From: a virus
Direction: 5' to 3' (one strand)
IMG/VR virus record: IMGVR_UViG_3300048110_000184
Span: 1-43,771 of that record
DNA length: 43,771 nucleotides
Positions 34,107 to 41,225 of this stretch are shown in pieces (position 1 is the first letter of the stretch; every line of letters begins with the position of its first letter). A program made the translations under genes and the position numbers. The notes below the pieces were generated by a model. That model was given only the letters and a program-made list of their open reading frames with translations. It made no database searches and was not told the DNA's origin.

Positions 34107-35942
34107 TTAGTGTACGTCAGCGTAAGATGTACCAACGATGTAATCACCACCATCCATACACTCAACACCAAACCACTTAGGTGCTTCAGCGAATGACTCT
34201 TTAAGTATCTCACCAACTCTATCAGCATCATCAGGGTGTACAGTCCATGCAGTCTCATCGTGATAGAAGATACGAGGTTTAGCTCTTAAACCTTCCTCTT
34301 TAATCTTCTGCATCTGATATACAGTAGCTGCTTTACAAGTGATACCTTCGGCAGATTGTAGTAAGTAGTTAAGACATTGGTGTTCAGAGCTAATGAATAC
34401 AGGTCTACCATCTAAACCATGTATCCAACCATTACCCTGAGTAGACTCACGCTTTCTCCACTCTCTTTCAGTCTTATCCTTTATCTCTTGTAACCCTTGG
34501 ATAGCACTAGCAAAGTCAGCACGAGCTTGTTTACCACGCTTAGCATCCTTCTTACCACTCAAGGTTTCACCTAACTTAGCATCCTTTGCACCAAACAAGT
34601 AGGCATACAGGAAAGTCTTAGCGGTACTACGAGAGCACCCTAGAGCATCAGCATTACGTTGATGTTGGTCACCATAGATTACTTCCTTAGTGAACTCAGC
34701 GTTATCTACGTAGTGACATAGACCTCTTAACTGGTTACCACTAGAGTCAGCACCTACAATCTTCCAACCATCATCAGCTTCAAACAACTCACGTAGTTCT
34801 CTACCGTATGGAGAATGTACACCTGGTAGGTTTACAATCACCTCATGACGACAACGGAAGCTAGGTGTACCGATAGTCCACATGTTCCCATGTAATCTAC
34901 CATCATCCCCTAGTTTCTCTAACCAACCCTCTAGTACACTAATACGATTACGTAGTGTGTAGTATGAACCTATATCTTTACCTAACTGACCTAACTTAGA
35001 TAGACTAGTCTCTGTTAGTTTAGGAGATATGTTAACCCATCTACCGTTAATCATCTTACGGGTGTAGTCATCTGGTTTCCAACCTTGAGTCTTGAGCCAA
35101 TCTTTAACGTAGTCTATCTGACCCATTGTAATCTTCTCTTGACTTGTACGGTGGAACTCTTTACCAGGTGGCATTAGGTGTGTATCTTCAGGTTTAACTT
35201 CCTTACCAAAGTACTCTGATAGTAACCTACAAGTAACAGATGTATACGTACCATCCTTCTTGAACTTAGCAGTTTTAGGTTTCTTATCAATGTAGTAAGT
35301 GTAGTAACCTAGTTTTGGTTCGATCTCATCTTCGATATCCTTCGAGATGCCCTTAAGTTTCTTGAGATTCTCTTTTGCTTTCTTGACATTAAAGTTCCAC
35401 CCTTGTTCACGTACCATTGTATTAAACTTGCCAATCTCATGCTCAACCATCAACCCTGTCTTCATAAGTGGGTTAACACTGAGGATTCTTTTGAACTCAT
35501 CTACTAGTTTGTAATAAACTTGTGTATTCAATTCAACATCCTGAATACAATAGGTTAACATCTCTTTGGTATACTTAGTCCAATCACTATATTCTAGTTT
35601 ATTATTACCTAAGTATTGTCCCCAACCTGCTAGACCATGCTTATGGCTACGTCTAAATCTTAATGTTTGGGACATTAGTAGAGTGTCATAGCACTTCTTA
35701 TCTATCAAATCTAAACCAGTTATAATCTTGATAGCTGGTATATCATAACCAATGATGTTGTGACCTATTAGTACATCAGCATCTTGTAGCATTTGTAAAC
35801 CTTCTTTAAGACTAGGTAGACTGTCGTCATAGTCAGAGAAGCTATATACTTTCTTAGTATCCACATCTTGTGCTACTAGACACCATATAGTACTACAGGT
35901 ATCTAACAAGCCATTACTTTCTATATCAAATGTAAGTTTCAT
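34107..35942 (-). CDS. Family A (T7-like) DNA polymerase
   Basis: A 611-residue replicative polymerase. The 3'-5' exonuclease motifs are present: FDIESNG (D6, E8), GHNIIGYD and YCIQDV. In the polymerase domain, motif A is ADSSGNQLR (D399, with Q404 at the position of the usual steric-gate Glu), motif B is RSTAKTFLYAYLFGA (R438, K442, Y446, with F450 where Tyr is usual), and motif C is YHDET. Tyr446 corresponds to T7 Tyr526 / E. coli Phe762, a residue type associated with virulent phages. It lies between phoH and the exonuclease. Confidence 0.96.
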   Translation of the reverse strand: MKLTFDIESNGLLDTCSTIWCLVAQDVDTKKVYSFSDYDDSLPSLKEGLQMLQDADVLIGHNIIGYDIPAIKIITGLDLIDKKCYDTLLMSQTLRFRRSHKHGLAGWGQYLGNNKLEYSDWTKYTKEMLTYCIQDVELNTQVYYKLVDEFKRILSVNPLMKTGLMVEHEIGKFNTMVREQGWNFNVKKAKENLKKLKGISKDIEDEIEPKLGYYTYYIDKKPKTAKFKKDGTYTSVTCRLLSEYFGKEVKPEDTHLMPPGKEFHRTSQEKITMGQIDYVKDWLKTQGWKPDDYTRKMINGRWVNISPKLTETSLSKLGQLGKDIGSYYTLRNRISVLEGWLEKLGDDGRLHGNMWTIGTPSFRCRHEVIVNLPGVHSPYGRELRELFEADDGWKIVGADSSGNQLRGLCHYVDNAEFTKEVIYGDQHQRNADALGCSRSTAKTFLYAYLFGAKDAKLGETLSGKKDAKRGKQARADFASAIQGLQEIKDKTEREWRKRESTQGNGWIHGLDGRPVFISSEHQCLNYLLQSAEGITCKAATVYQMQKIKEEGLRAKPRIFYHDETAWTVHPDDADRVGEILKESFAEAPKWFGVECMDGGDYIVGTSYADVH

Positions 35943-35989
35943 AATAATCCTCAGTGCCGCCCTTAATGGGTTAGGCTAAATAGTTGCTG

Positions 35990-36694
35990 TTACTCAAAGC
36001 CCTTAGGGAACTTCTTGTGTTTAGCTTTAATGTAATCTCCGACAAGTCCACTACGGACAATATCATCTTCATCGAAGTAGTTAAAATCAAACCTATCAGG
36101 CATACCTTCAATGACCTGTAGGAACTTCTCAATGTTCTTCTCAGAGCTTTTAGTGAAGTCACGCTGTAGTATGTCACCACAGATAACAACCTTACTGTTA
36201 CGTCCTATACGAGTTAAGACTGAGTCAGCTTCATGAGCTGTCATGTTCTGGAACTCATCAACAATAACGATACTGTTATCGATAGTAAGACCACGAATGA
36301 ATGATGTTAACATGAATCGAATACCATCATGCTTAGTTAAGATACCATAGGCATCATCACGACCAAACAATTCACTACATACTTTCTTGTACGGTAACTC
36401 ATAGACAGCACCCTTCTCATCTTCAGAACCCTTTAGGAAACCAATGTCCCTTGTAGGTACTGCAGAACGTACTATACATACACGTCTATACTCGTTGTTA
36501 GTAGCCTCAACCTCTTTAAATGCATTGTACATAGCCATGAAAGTCTTACCAGTACCTGAGTAACCTAGTAGTAGCTGACTCTTATCACTTTTGTAGTTAT
36601 TAAAGAATACCTCTTGATTAGGTGTTAACGGTGATACATCTGAAATCTTAAAGTTATTATCGTTAATAACGTTTTTAACTTTCTTCCTGGCCAT
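35990..36694 (-). CDS. phoH: PhoH-like ATPase
   Basis: A 234-residue PhoH-family P-loop protein with Walker A GYSGTGKT (residues 44-51), Walker B IVIVDEFQNM (D146/E147), a RSAVPTRDIGFLKG loop and an ICGDILQRD sensor segment. PhoH is common in marine phages; an RNA-related ATPase/helicase-like role is suspected, but its function in phages is not settled. It lies just upstream of the DNA polymerase, with a 47-base gap containing no clear signal. Confidence 0.93.
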   Translation of the reverse strand: MARKKVKNVINDNNFKISDVSPLTPNQEVFFNNYKSDKSQLLLGYSGTGKTFMAMYNAFKEVEATNNEYRRVCIVRSAVPTRDIGFLKGSEDEKGAVYELPYKKVCSELFGRDDAYGILTKHDGIRFMLTSFIRGLTIDNSIVIVDEFQNMTAHEADSVLTRIGRNSKVVICGDILQRDFTKSSEKNIEKFLQVIEGMPDRFDFNYFDEDDIVRSGLVGDYIKAKHKKFPKGFE

Positions 36695-36708
36695 TGTTAG
36701 TCCTCTTA

Positions 36709-37260
36709 TTAGTTTTGGGAATTACTTTCTTTAATAGCAATCATCTTATTAAGATACCATTGAGCTTTCTTTAGGTCTTGTATACCATTCTTTTGTTTCC
36801 AGCGATGTAGGTATTTAGTTACATTACCTTGGCAGAACGCTACAGTACCATCAGTACCTAGTGCTTCAGTGATGTAGTCAATACACTCGATGTTACCTTT
36901 AGTGTAGTGGTTAGGGTTTACTGCAGGGTCCTCGTAGTGCAATCCATTATTACCGTTCTGACCTATGATATCCATACGATCTTCGTCTGGCCAATCTTCA
37001 CCAGTCTCATGGTCATGTCGTTTGTTACGACTATGATATTCTTTACAAACATCCTCAAAATCAAAGATACACTTCTGGAACTTTATTTGGTACATTTCTT
37101 TCATACCCAACAACAAGTTACATATTTTGTCTCGATGCTTTGCGTCCATATCTTTGAAGAACGGGTCATCACCAAAATAATAATACAAGTCATCTAAATC
37201 ATCAACTACATTCCAGCATTTCATGATACGTTGTTCTAAATCAAAAATCTTACCAGTCAT
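36709..37260 (-). CDS. DUF3310 (SaV-like / T7 gp1.7-related) protein
   Basis: A 183-residue protein. The C-terminal domain (about 110-178) has the DUF3310 pattern: VNPNHYTKGNIECIDYI, FCQGNVTKYLHRWKQKNG, then LKKAQWYLNKMI. This family includes T7 gp1.7, described as a nucleotide kinase. The N-terminal part (DLEQRIMKCWNVVDDLDDLY) is a helical domain often fused to it in phages. Its ATG overlaps the stop of the 31-residue membrane peptide (TAATG). A nucleotide-metabolism role is suggested by family only. Confidence 0.82.
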   Translation of the reverse strand: MTGKIFDLEQRIMKCWNVVDDLDDLYYYFGDDPFFKDMDAKHRDKICNLLLGMKEMYQIKFQKCIFDFEDVCKEYHSRNKRHDHETGEDWPDEDRMDIIGQNGNNGLHYEDPAVNPNHYTKGNIECIDYITEALGTDGTVAFCQGNVTKYLHRWKQKNGIQDLKKAQWYLNKMIAIKESNSQN

Positions 37261-37355
37261 TATATTAATCCTATTAAAAAATCAAGTAATACTACGGTAA
37301 GTATTATTGGTAATGTCAACAAATAGTTTAATAAAAGTATGTCTAATATATTCAT
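37260..37355 (-). CDS. 31-residue single-span membrane peptide
   Basis: The peptide begins MNILDILLLNYLLTLPIIL and continues TVVLLDFLIGLI, almost entirely hydrophobic. An AGGAG site lies upstream, and the stop overlaps the ATG of the DUF3310 gene. It is one of several tiny membrane peptides on the early strand. Function unknown. Confidence 0.6.
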   Translation of the reverse strand: MNILDILLLNYLLTLPIILTVVLLDFLIGLI

Positions 37356-37365
37356 AACTATTCTC

Positions 37366-37593
37366 CTACAAATGATTCTCTACAATACAGGCTGAAGTGC
37401 CGTAAGTTTCTTGTATATACTCATAAGCTTTTCTAGGTGTATCAAAGTATTTAATCTCTTTAATACTGTAACCTATGTTAGAACCTCGTGTGATATACAG
37501 TTTTCTCCAGAGAAGAAACCTTTGCACTTCGATATAATACTGCAGCTCTCCGTATCTTGAAACCGCTGGACTTATTCTAAAATCATTATTCAT
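37366..37593 (-). CDS. Small hypothetical protein
   Basis: A 75-residue protein from the ATG at 37593; an in-frame TTG further up is unlikely. It has a pattern of aromatic residues (GELQYYIEVQRFLLWRKLY) and a final helix (TPRKAYEYIQETYG). The start overlaps the previous stop by eight bases. No family recognised. Confidence 0.65.
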   Translation of the reverse strand: MNNDFRISPAVSRYGELQYYIEVQRFLLWRKLYITRGSNIGYSIKEIKYFDTPRKAYEYIQETYGTSACIVENHL

Positions 37594-37855
37594 AATATTG
37601 GTCAACTCTTTTTTGTACTTCTAAGTTAAACTCTTCAACGTCCCATTTGTCAAACAGAGTTTTTTTCTGCTCTTGAATTTCAATATTCATTTCATTGCAA
37701 TCATTAATGAAGCATTCATACTTACCGTCACGCCACATCTCTTCCACAACACATGCTTCACACGCATCATGTAGGTTATCAAACACACCCACAACATAGG
37801 TGTGATCTTCTCTATCACCCCAACGTAATGCTTCTACTACAAAAAGGTTATTCAT
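37586..37855 (-). CDS. Small hypothetical protein
   Basis: An 89-residue protein (MNNLFVVEALRWGDREDHTY start). Two starts have good sites: ATG 37855 after GAGGAG and ATG 37879 after AAGAGG. I prefer 37855 because the domain begins there. A beta-beta-alpha core (YVVGVFDNLHDACEACVVEE) with four cysteines in total is followed by an acidic/aromatic C-terminus. Function unknown. Confidence 0.65.
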   Translation of the reverse strand: MNNLFVVEALRWGDREDHTYVVGVFDNLHDACEACVVEEMWRDGKYECFINDCNEMNIEIQEQKKTLFDKWDVEEFNLEVQKRVDQYYE

Positions 37856-37898
37856 AGTTTCAACTCCTCGAGTACTCATATAGTTATCCTCTTGGTTA

Positions 37899-38294
37899 TT
37901 ATTTGTTACCCATAAGTTGCTTGAGCTTAGCATCTAATTCCTCATCAGTTAAATCATCAGTCTTAACTTCAATATTTGTTTGTTCTACACGACCTAGCTT
38001 AGGTGTTTCAAACTCTGCAATTGCCTTAGCGATATCAATTGCTTGGTCCATATCATCATTAGCTACAGCCTTAATCATAGATAACCTAAGGACATCTAAG
38101 GCGGATACATTGTTCTCTTCCATTAACTCTTTTACATCTAACTTAAGTTCAGCAGCAGTTAATCGTAGTCTTTCTCTAGCTTCTTTGTTAGCTTTTCTAG
38201 AAGCCACTGATTTCCGTTGAGCTTCTCTAGCTTTCTCAGAGTCGAATACTGGAGCTAGATTAGCCAAGCTATTTGGGTGCATTTGTTTAGCCAT
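37899..38294 (-). CDS. Helical protein, terminase-small-subunit-like pattern
   Basis: A 131-residue helical protein. MHPNSLANLAPVFDSEKARE then QRKSVASRKANKEARERLR is a pattern I associate with small terminase subunits and similar phage DNA-binding proteins (N-P-N-S-L-A-N-L-type heads). The rest is helical with an acidic TDDLTDEELDAKLKQL end. It is the first gene after the promoter-like element at 38360 and the hairpin element at 38326. If it is a small terminase, its position far from the structural genes on the opposite strand is unusual. Tentative. Confidence 0.45.
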   Translation of the reverse strand: MAKQMHPNSLANLAPVFDSEKAREAQRKSVASRKANKEARERLRLTAAELKLDVKELMEENNVSALDVLRLSMIKAVANDDMDQAIDIAKAIAEFETPKLGRVEQTNIEVKTDDLTDEELDAKLKQLMGNK

Positions 38295-38325
38295 GTTATT
38301 GATTTCCTTACATAAATTCTTGTTT

Positions 38326-38347
38326 AGCGACTCGCTTGCGAGGAGCA
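38326..38347 (-). promoter_or_regulatory. Early-strand hairpin element, copy 2
   Basis: The - strand has GCTC, CTCCGC, AA, GCGAG, TCGCT, in the leader of the gene starting at 38294, just downstream of the promoter-like element. The stem is CT/AG plus CGC/GCG with one bulged C. Core and flanks are as in the copies at 30301 and 42489. Confidence 0.55.
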
Positions 38348-38359
38348 GAAGTGAGAGGT

Positions 38360-38382
38360 TTCTCTAATAGAGACTACCGAGG
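38360..38382 (-). promoter_or_regulatory. Phage-RNAP-type promoter element, copy b
   Basis: The - strand carries CTCGGTAGTCTCTATTAGAG, identical to copy a (4966) over 18 bases and pointing at the 131-residue gene at 37899-38294. It lies in a 205-base non-coding region. Confidence 0.7.
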
Positions 38383-38403
38383 TCGCTTTGGGCTGCATGT
38401 CGA

Positions 38404-38468
38404 GTCTTGTCGGTTAGAGGAATCCTAAGGGATTTCCTGGGGCAAGCTCAATCTGTCTTGTCGGTTAG
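38404..38468. repeat. Two 14-base direct repeats (GTCTTGTCGGTTAG)
   Basis: Identical copies lie at 38404-38417 and 38455-38468, 51 bases apart, in the non-coding region upstream of promoter copy b. A third near-copy with one change (GTCTTCTCGGTTAG) lies at 41888-41901, upstream of the gene at 41692. Candidate binding sites for a regulator. Confidence 0.6.
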
Positions 38469-38471
38469 GAT

Positions 38472-38509
38472 AAAAAGGGGGATGGGAGAACCCTCGTAGT
38501 TACACGAGG
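38472..38509 (-). terminator. Likely terminator of the upstream early block
   Basis: On the - strand, CCTCGT and ACGAGG pair around a six-base loop (38492-38509). A C/T-rich stretch ending in TTTTT follows about 15 bases later (38472-38476). It overlaps the stop of the 43-residue peptide. Separation of the T-run makes this weaker than the classical form. Confidence 0.5.
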
Positions 38510-38631
38510 ACTATCCCAAATATAAATAAAGCTAAACCCATAAGCATCCATAGGCTTAGCGATTTATCACTACCTGTTATGATGAAATGAAAGATAACAC
38601 CTAACAAGATTAATACAAATAGTATACCCAT
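38500..38631 (-). CDS. 43-residue membrane peptide
   Basis: It has two hydrophobic stretches, MGILFVLILLGVIFHFII and LWMLMGLALFIFGIVLV, joined by TGSDKSLS. The ATG follows the previous stop after two bases. The stop lies within the terminator hairpin. Function unknown; small membrane proteins like this recur on this strand. Confidence 0.6.
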   Translation of the reverse strand: MGILFVLILLGVIFHFIITGSDKSLSLWMLMGLALFIFGIVLV

Positions 38632-38633
38632 AA

Positions 38634-38822
38634 TTAACTCTTTAATGTATAGTAAGCTTCAAGTTCATCAAGGATTACTTCAGCAGTAACCCCTTCTATT
38701 ACATCAATAATGAATTGTGCAATAACCTCTTTACTAGTATCAGAGTCTGAATTGAACTCTAATATTTCGTCGATGAGACCTTCATCTACTAAACGCTTTA
38801 TGACTACATCACTACGTTGCAT
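38634..38822 (-). CDS. Small acidic hypothetical protein
   Basis: A 62-residue, helical, acidic protein (VIKRLVDEGLIDEILEFNSD; VIAQFIIDVIEGVTAEVI; LDELEAYYTLKS). AAGGAG precedes the ATG. It sits between two tiny membrane peptides. No family recognised. Confidence 0.65.
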   Translation of the reverse strand: MQRSDVVIKRLVDEGLIDEILEFNSDSDTSKEVIAQFIIDVIEGVTAEVILDELEAYYTLKS

Positions 38823-38823
38823 G

Positions 38824-38895
38824 TTAACTCCTTAGGAATACTAAGCTGATTAAGAATATGATTGTAAACTGTATAGCTACACCAAGAAGCATCAT
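38824..38895 (-). CDS. 23-residue membrane peptide
   Basis: MMLLGVAIQFTIIFLISLVF followed by LRS: a single hydrophobic segment. Its ATGATG start follows the TAG of the larger upstream gene directly, with a GGAGG site nearby. Its end supplies the AAGGAG site of the next gene. It could be a translated leader instead of a functional peptide. Confidence 0.45.
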   Translation of the reverse strand: MMLLGVAIQFTIIFLISLVFLRS

Positions 38896-39600
38896 CTACG
38901 CTACCTCCGTAATAGGAATAGAGGAAGTGAAGCGAGACTTCTTAGCACCATGAACTTCGATTACGATGTTGCTAGTTTTACCATCACACATCATGCATTC
39001 AGCACATGTAGTACCATGGGTATCTGCAGGACATTGGACTTCATCAGCCTGTATGTCTGAGATATCATCAGTTACACGGAAGTATGTATTGTTAGGATAC
39101 ATCTTCTTGAACTCTTTAGCTTCTGATAGAGAATCTACAGAACCTTGACAGAAGTTCATACCCTTAGACAGACGTTTAATCTTCCACTGATGCGAGTAAC
39201 CAGTGATACCATTTGATGACTCTTGGATACTTTCTAAGTCTTCAGAAGGAACCATAAGAGGGTCACCATAAGCACCTAGTCTAACCTTGTACTTAGATAA
39301 GATACTATAGTCAGTCAATACAGGGTAGTTACCACGCTTGTATGAACGATAGACTGATAGTGGACCTTGGAATGGAAGAACATAACAAGCACCACCAGAG
39401 TTATGTCTGTGTTTACAACCACCACAAACAGACTGGTCATTACCAAACTTAACAGCTAGATGTGGTTCTATATCCTTACGAAGTATCCATAGCTGAGCCA
39501 TGTTACCAGTCTTACCATTACTAGACTTAAGAGTTAAGATAGCTACGATAGGTTTCTTGTCGAACATTGAAGGTCCGTCATATACTACATATCCAGTCAT
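38896..39600 (-). CDS. Cysteine-rich conserved phage protein of unknown function
   Basis: A 234-residue protein with its start at 39600 (ATGA overlap with the preceding gene). An N-terminal C59-G-G-C62 with C72 (VCGGCKHRHNSGGACYV) and a C-terminal cluster C-x7-C-x2-C-x2-C (CPADTHGTTCAECMMC) could bind zinc or an iron-sulfur cluster. Between them is VRLGAYGDPLMVPSEDLESI and then GITGYSHQW. I recall this combination (G.YGDP..VP, TGY.HQW) from uncharacterised proteins of several phage groups, with no known function. It may be a metal-binding enzyme of an unnamed family. Confidence 0.7.
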   Translation of the reverse strand: MTGYVVYDGPSMFDKKPIVAILTLKSSNGKTGNMAQLWILRKDIEPHLAVKFGNDQSVCGGCKHRHNSGGACYVLPFQGPLSVYRSYKRGNYPVLTDYSILSKYKVRLGAYGDPLMVPSEDLESIQESSNGITGYSHQWKIKRLSKGMNFCQGSVDSLSEAKEFKKMYPNNTYFRVTDDISDIQADEVQCPADTHGTTCAECMMCDGKTSNIVIEVHGAKKSRFTSSIPITEVA

Positions 39601-39791
39601 TTGTCTTCTCCACATTCTATTAATATATCTAGTAGGTGACTAGCGAATACATCAGGAGCTTCACCACCATCTTGGTCAGTAAAGCAAGCACATATTATAT
39701 CGATATTACAAGTTGTACCTAGCGGTAATTCACCGTACAGACCATACTCATCAGCAAGTCTGTATATATAATTGATTGTACTACTTTTCAT
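39597..39791 (-). CDS. Small hypothetical protein
   Basis: A 64-residue protein from the ATG at 39791 (AGGTG site; an upstream GTG is less likely). Sequence YIYRLADEYGLYGELPLGTT, three cysteines and a C-terminal helix (FASHLLDILIECGED). The stop overlaps the next start. No family recognised. Confidence 0.65.
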   Translation of the reverse strand: MKSSTINYIYRLADEYGLYGELPLGTTCNIDIICACFTDQDGGEAPDVFASHLLDILIECGEDK

Positions 39792-39802
39792 AATTAACAC
39801 CT

Positions 39803-39979
39803 TTACTCTAAATTTACAGTTAAGTCTTCAATCCAACAGTCTTTGATTGTTTCTTGGTTATCTTCCCAAACTTTATCGCACATCTCACTAGCTTTTATTG
39901 CGTCAAGGTATGCACCATGGTATTCAGTCAGACCATCAACATCTTCACTTACGATTAAGTATGTATCTATGTAACTCAT
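39803..39979 (-). CDS. Small acidic hypothetical protein
   Basis: A 58-residue protein (MSYIDTYLIVSEDVDGLTEY; AYLDAIKASEMCDKVWED) with a strong GGGAGG site. The pattern is strand-helix-strand, acidic. It begins two bases after the previous stop. Function unknown. Confidence 0.65.
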   Translation of the reverse strand: MSYIDTYLIVSEDVDGLTEYHGAYLDAIKASEMCDKVWEDNQETIKDCWIEDLTVNLE

Positions 39980-39981
39980 TA

Positions 39982-40446
39982 CTATACCTCCCTAGCTTCT
40001 ACAGAACCATGTATTACATTGTCTAATTCATACTCTAGATACTTTATACCAGTATTACCTAACACACTATCTAAGTATTCTTGAGCTTCTTCTACACTAC
40101 TAGCTACTATAGTTGCTGAACCGTATGTGGTATACCAGAATGGTACTTTGTATCTCTTAGGTTCTTCTACAACATCAACAAGAGCATCTTTCATTACTGC
40201 GAATACTACTAAATCATCTTCATGGTCAGTGACGAACTCACCGTTGATTTCAGGAACAGCATATACAGCTACTCTGAACTCATCAGTAGGTATTTCAGCA
40301 TACTCATCGCCATATACATTTACATCATACACACGACCTTTTGGGTCTGTAAATGAAGTCCACCAGTCTTGCTCATTAATCTTTAAACTACCATCATCTT
40401 TGATAGCTTTGATTACCATGTTTTGGAATGTTGTTGTTAGTTTCAT
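39982..40446 (-). CDS. Hypothetical protein, two small domains
   Basis: A 154-residue acidic protein. The N-terminal part is beta-rich (WWTSFTDPKGRVYDVNVYGD; FRVAVYAVPEINGEF). The C-terminal part (about residues 96-150) has a strand-helix-strand pattern (YKVPFWYTTYGSATIVASSV then EEAQEYLD) typical of many small phage proteins of unknown role. AAAGGTG lies before the ATG. Not recognised. Confidence 0.7.
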   Translation of the reverse strand: MKLTTTFQNMVIKAIKDDGSLKINEQDWWTSFTDPKGRVYDVNVYGDEYAEIPTDEFRVAVYAVPEINGEFVTDHEDDLVVFAVMKDALVDVVEEPKRYKVPFWYTTYGSATIVASSVEEAQEYLDSVLGNTGIKYLEYELDNVIHGSVEAREV

Positions 40447-40448
40447 AA

Positions 40449-40625
40449 CTACACCTTTTTACTTTTATTGAACACGTTCTTATATTCTTTCTGAACTAAG
40501 AACTTGAATAGTTGTGGAGGAACTGGATGTTTGATACCCATGGATACCATACTAATCTTATGGACACTGTGGTTGTTTAGTTCCCACAGCATCCCAAGAT
40601 GTTCTACAGTGTTACACTTTTGCAT
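40449..40625 (-). CDS. Small basic hypothetical protein
   Basis: A 58-residue protein (MQKCNTVEHLGMLWELNNHS; PQLFKFLVQKEYKNVFNKSK) that fills the gap between two neighbours: its ATG overlaps the previous stop by 14 bases and its stop lies just before the next ATG. Basic C-terminus. Unknown function; a later in-frame ATG at 40592 is possible. Confidence 0.6.
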   Translation of the reverse strand: MQKCNTVEHLGMLWELNNHSVHKISMVSMGIKHPVPPQLFKFLVQKEYKNVFNKSKKV

Positions 40626-41001
40626 ACACCTTATTACCTATTAACTTACACATAGTACTACCTGAGAACTCCTTGTAACTACCATCCCATACAAACGTAT
40701 CAAACTTATATGGATTGTAAGTTACTTTAGCAAAGTCTGTATCATCTTGAATACATTCTAGCTCATCACCAAGGAACTCATCGTTTCTAGAGAGTACCCT
40801 GAGAGTCCCTACGAGCCCTGCATGGACGTTCTTACGTTTCTCCCTACGTACCCTAGCCTGACCAGCTTTGGAGACCTTAGGATTGGATTCAGTGAGTTCT
40901 ATGTAGTCAGCATGAGCTATTACACGGTTCTTCTTGTCACCCTCTAGGGCTTTTACAGACCAACAGTGTCTATGTAAGTTGTAGTAAACAAATACTTTCA
41001 T
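40612..41001 (-). CDS. Conserved phage hypothetical protein
   Basis: A 129-residue protein starting MKVFVYYNLHRHCWSVKALE and containing VSKAGQARVRREKRKNVHAG and then LVGTLRV. This pattern (K.FVY.NLH..CWSVKA ... KVS.AG..RV...KRKNVHAG) is one I recognise from phage genomes without assigned function. A beta-sandwich-like small domain with a basic patch. It overlaps the upstream gene by four bases. Confidence 0.75.
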   Translation of the reverse strand: MKVFVYYNLHRHCWSVKALEGDKKNRVIAHADYIELTESNPKVSKAGQARVRREKRKNVHAGLVGTLRVLSRNDEFLGDELECIQDDTDFAKVTYNPYKFDTFVWDGSYKEFSGSTMCKLIGNKVYAKV

Positions 41002-41225
41002 AATTGAAACCTTTCTACTATATCAGTTATCTTAGACTCTAACTCATCCATATATGCATCCAGAACATACATCTCACCAGCAGATGATAGTCTAGTATAT
41101 GAATCCTCAATACCTATAAAGTAAACACCAATAGAGACAATATCTACATACTGACAATCATGGTTTATATTAAGTATTGTGGAGAACTTAAAGTCGTGTA
41201 TTACAATATCCTCAACGATATCCAT
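40998..41225 (-). CDS. Small hypothetical protein
   Basis: A 75-residue protein with beta-rich sequence (VIHDFKFSTILNINHDCQYV; IVSIGVYFIGIEDSYTRLSS) followed by a helix (EMYVLDAYMDELESKITDIV). It overlaps both neighbours. No family recognised. Confidence 0.65.
   Translation of the reverse strand: MDIVEDIVIHDFKFSTILNINHDCQYVDIVSIGVYFIGIEDSYTRLSSAGEMYVLDAYMDELESKITDIVERFQL

Noticed and set aside
37294-37330. TTGACA with a TAGTAT about 19 bases later on the - strand, as a host sigma70 promoter
   Set aside because: Spacing is too long, the -10 box is poor, and it lies inside the 31-residue peptide gene. No convincing host promoter was found in the window by eye.
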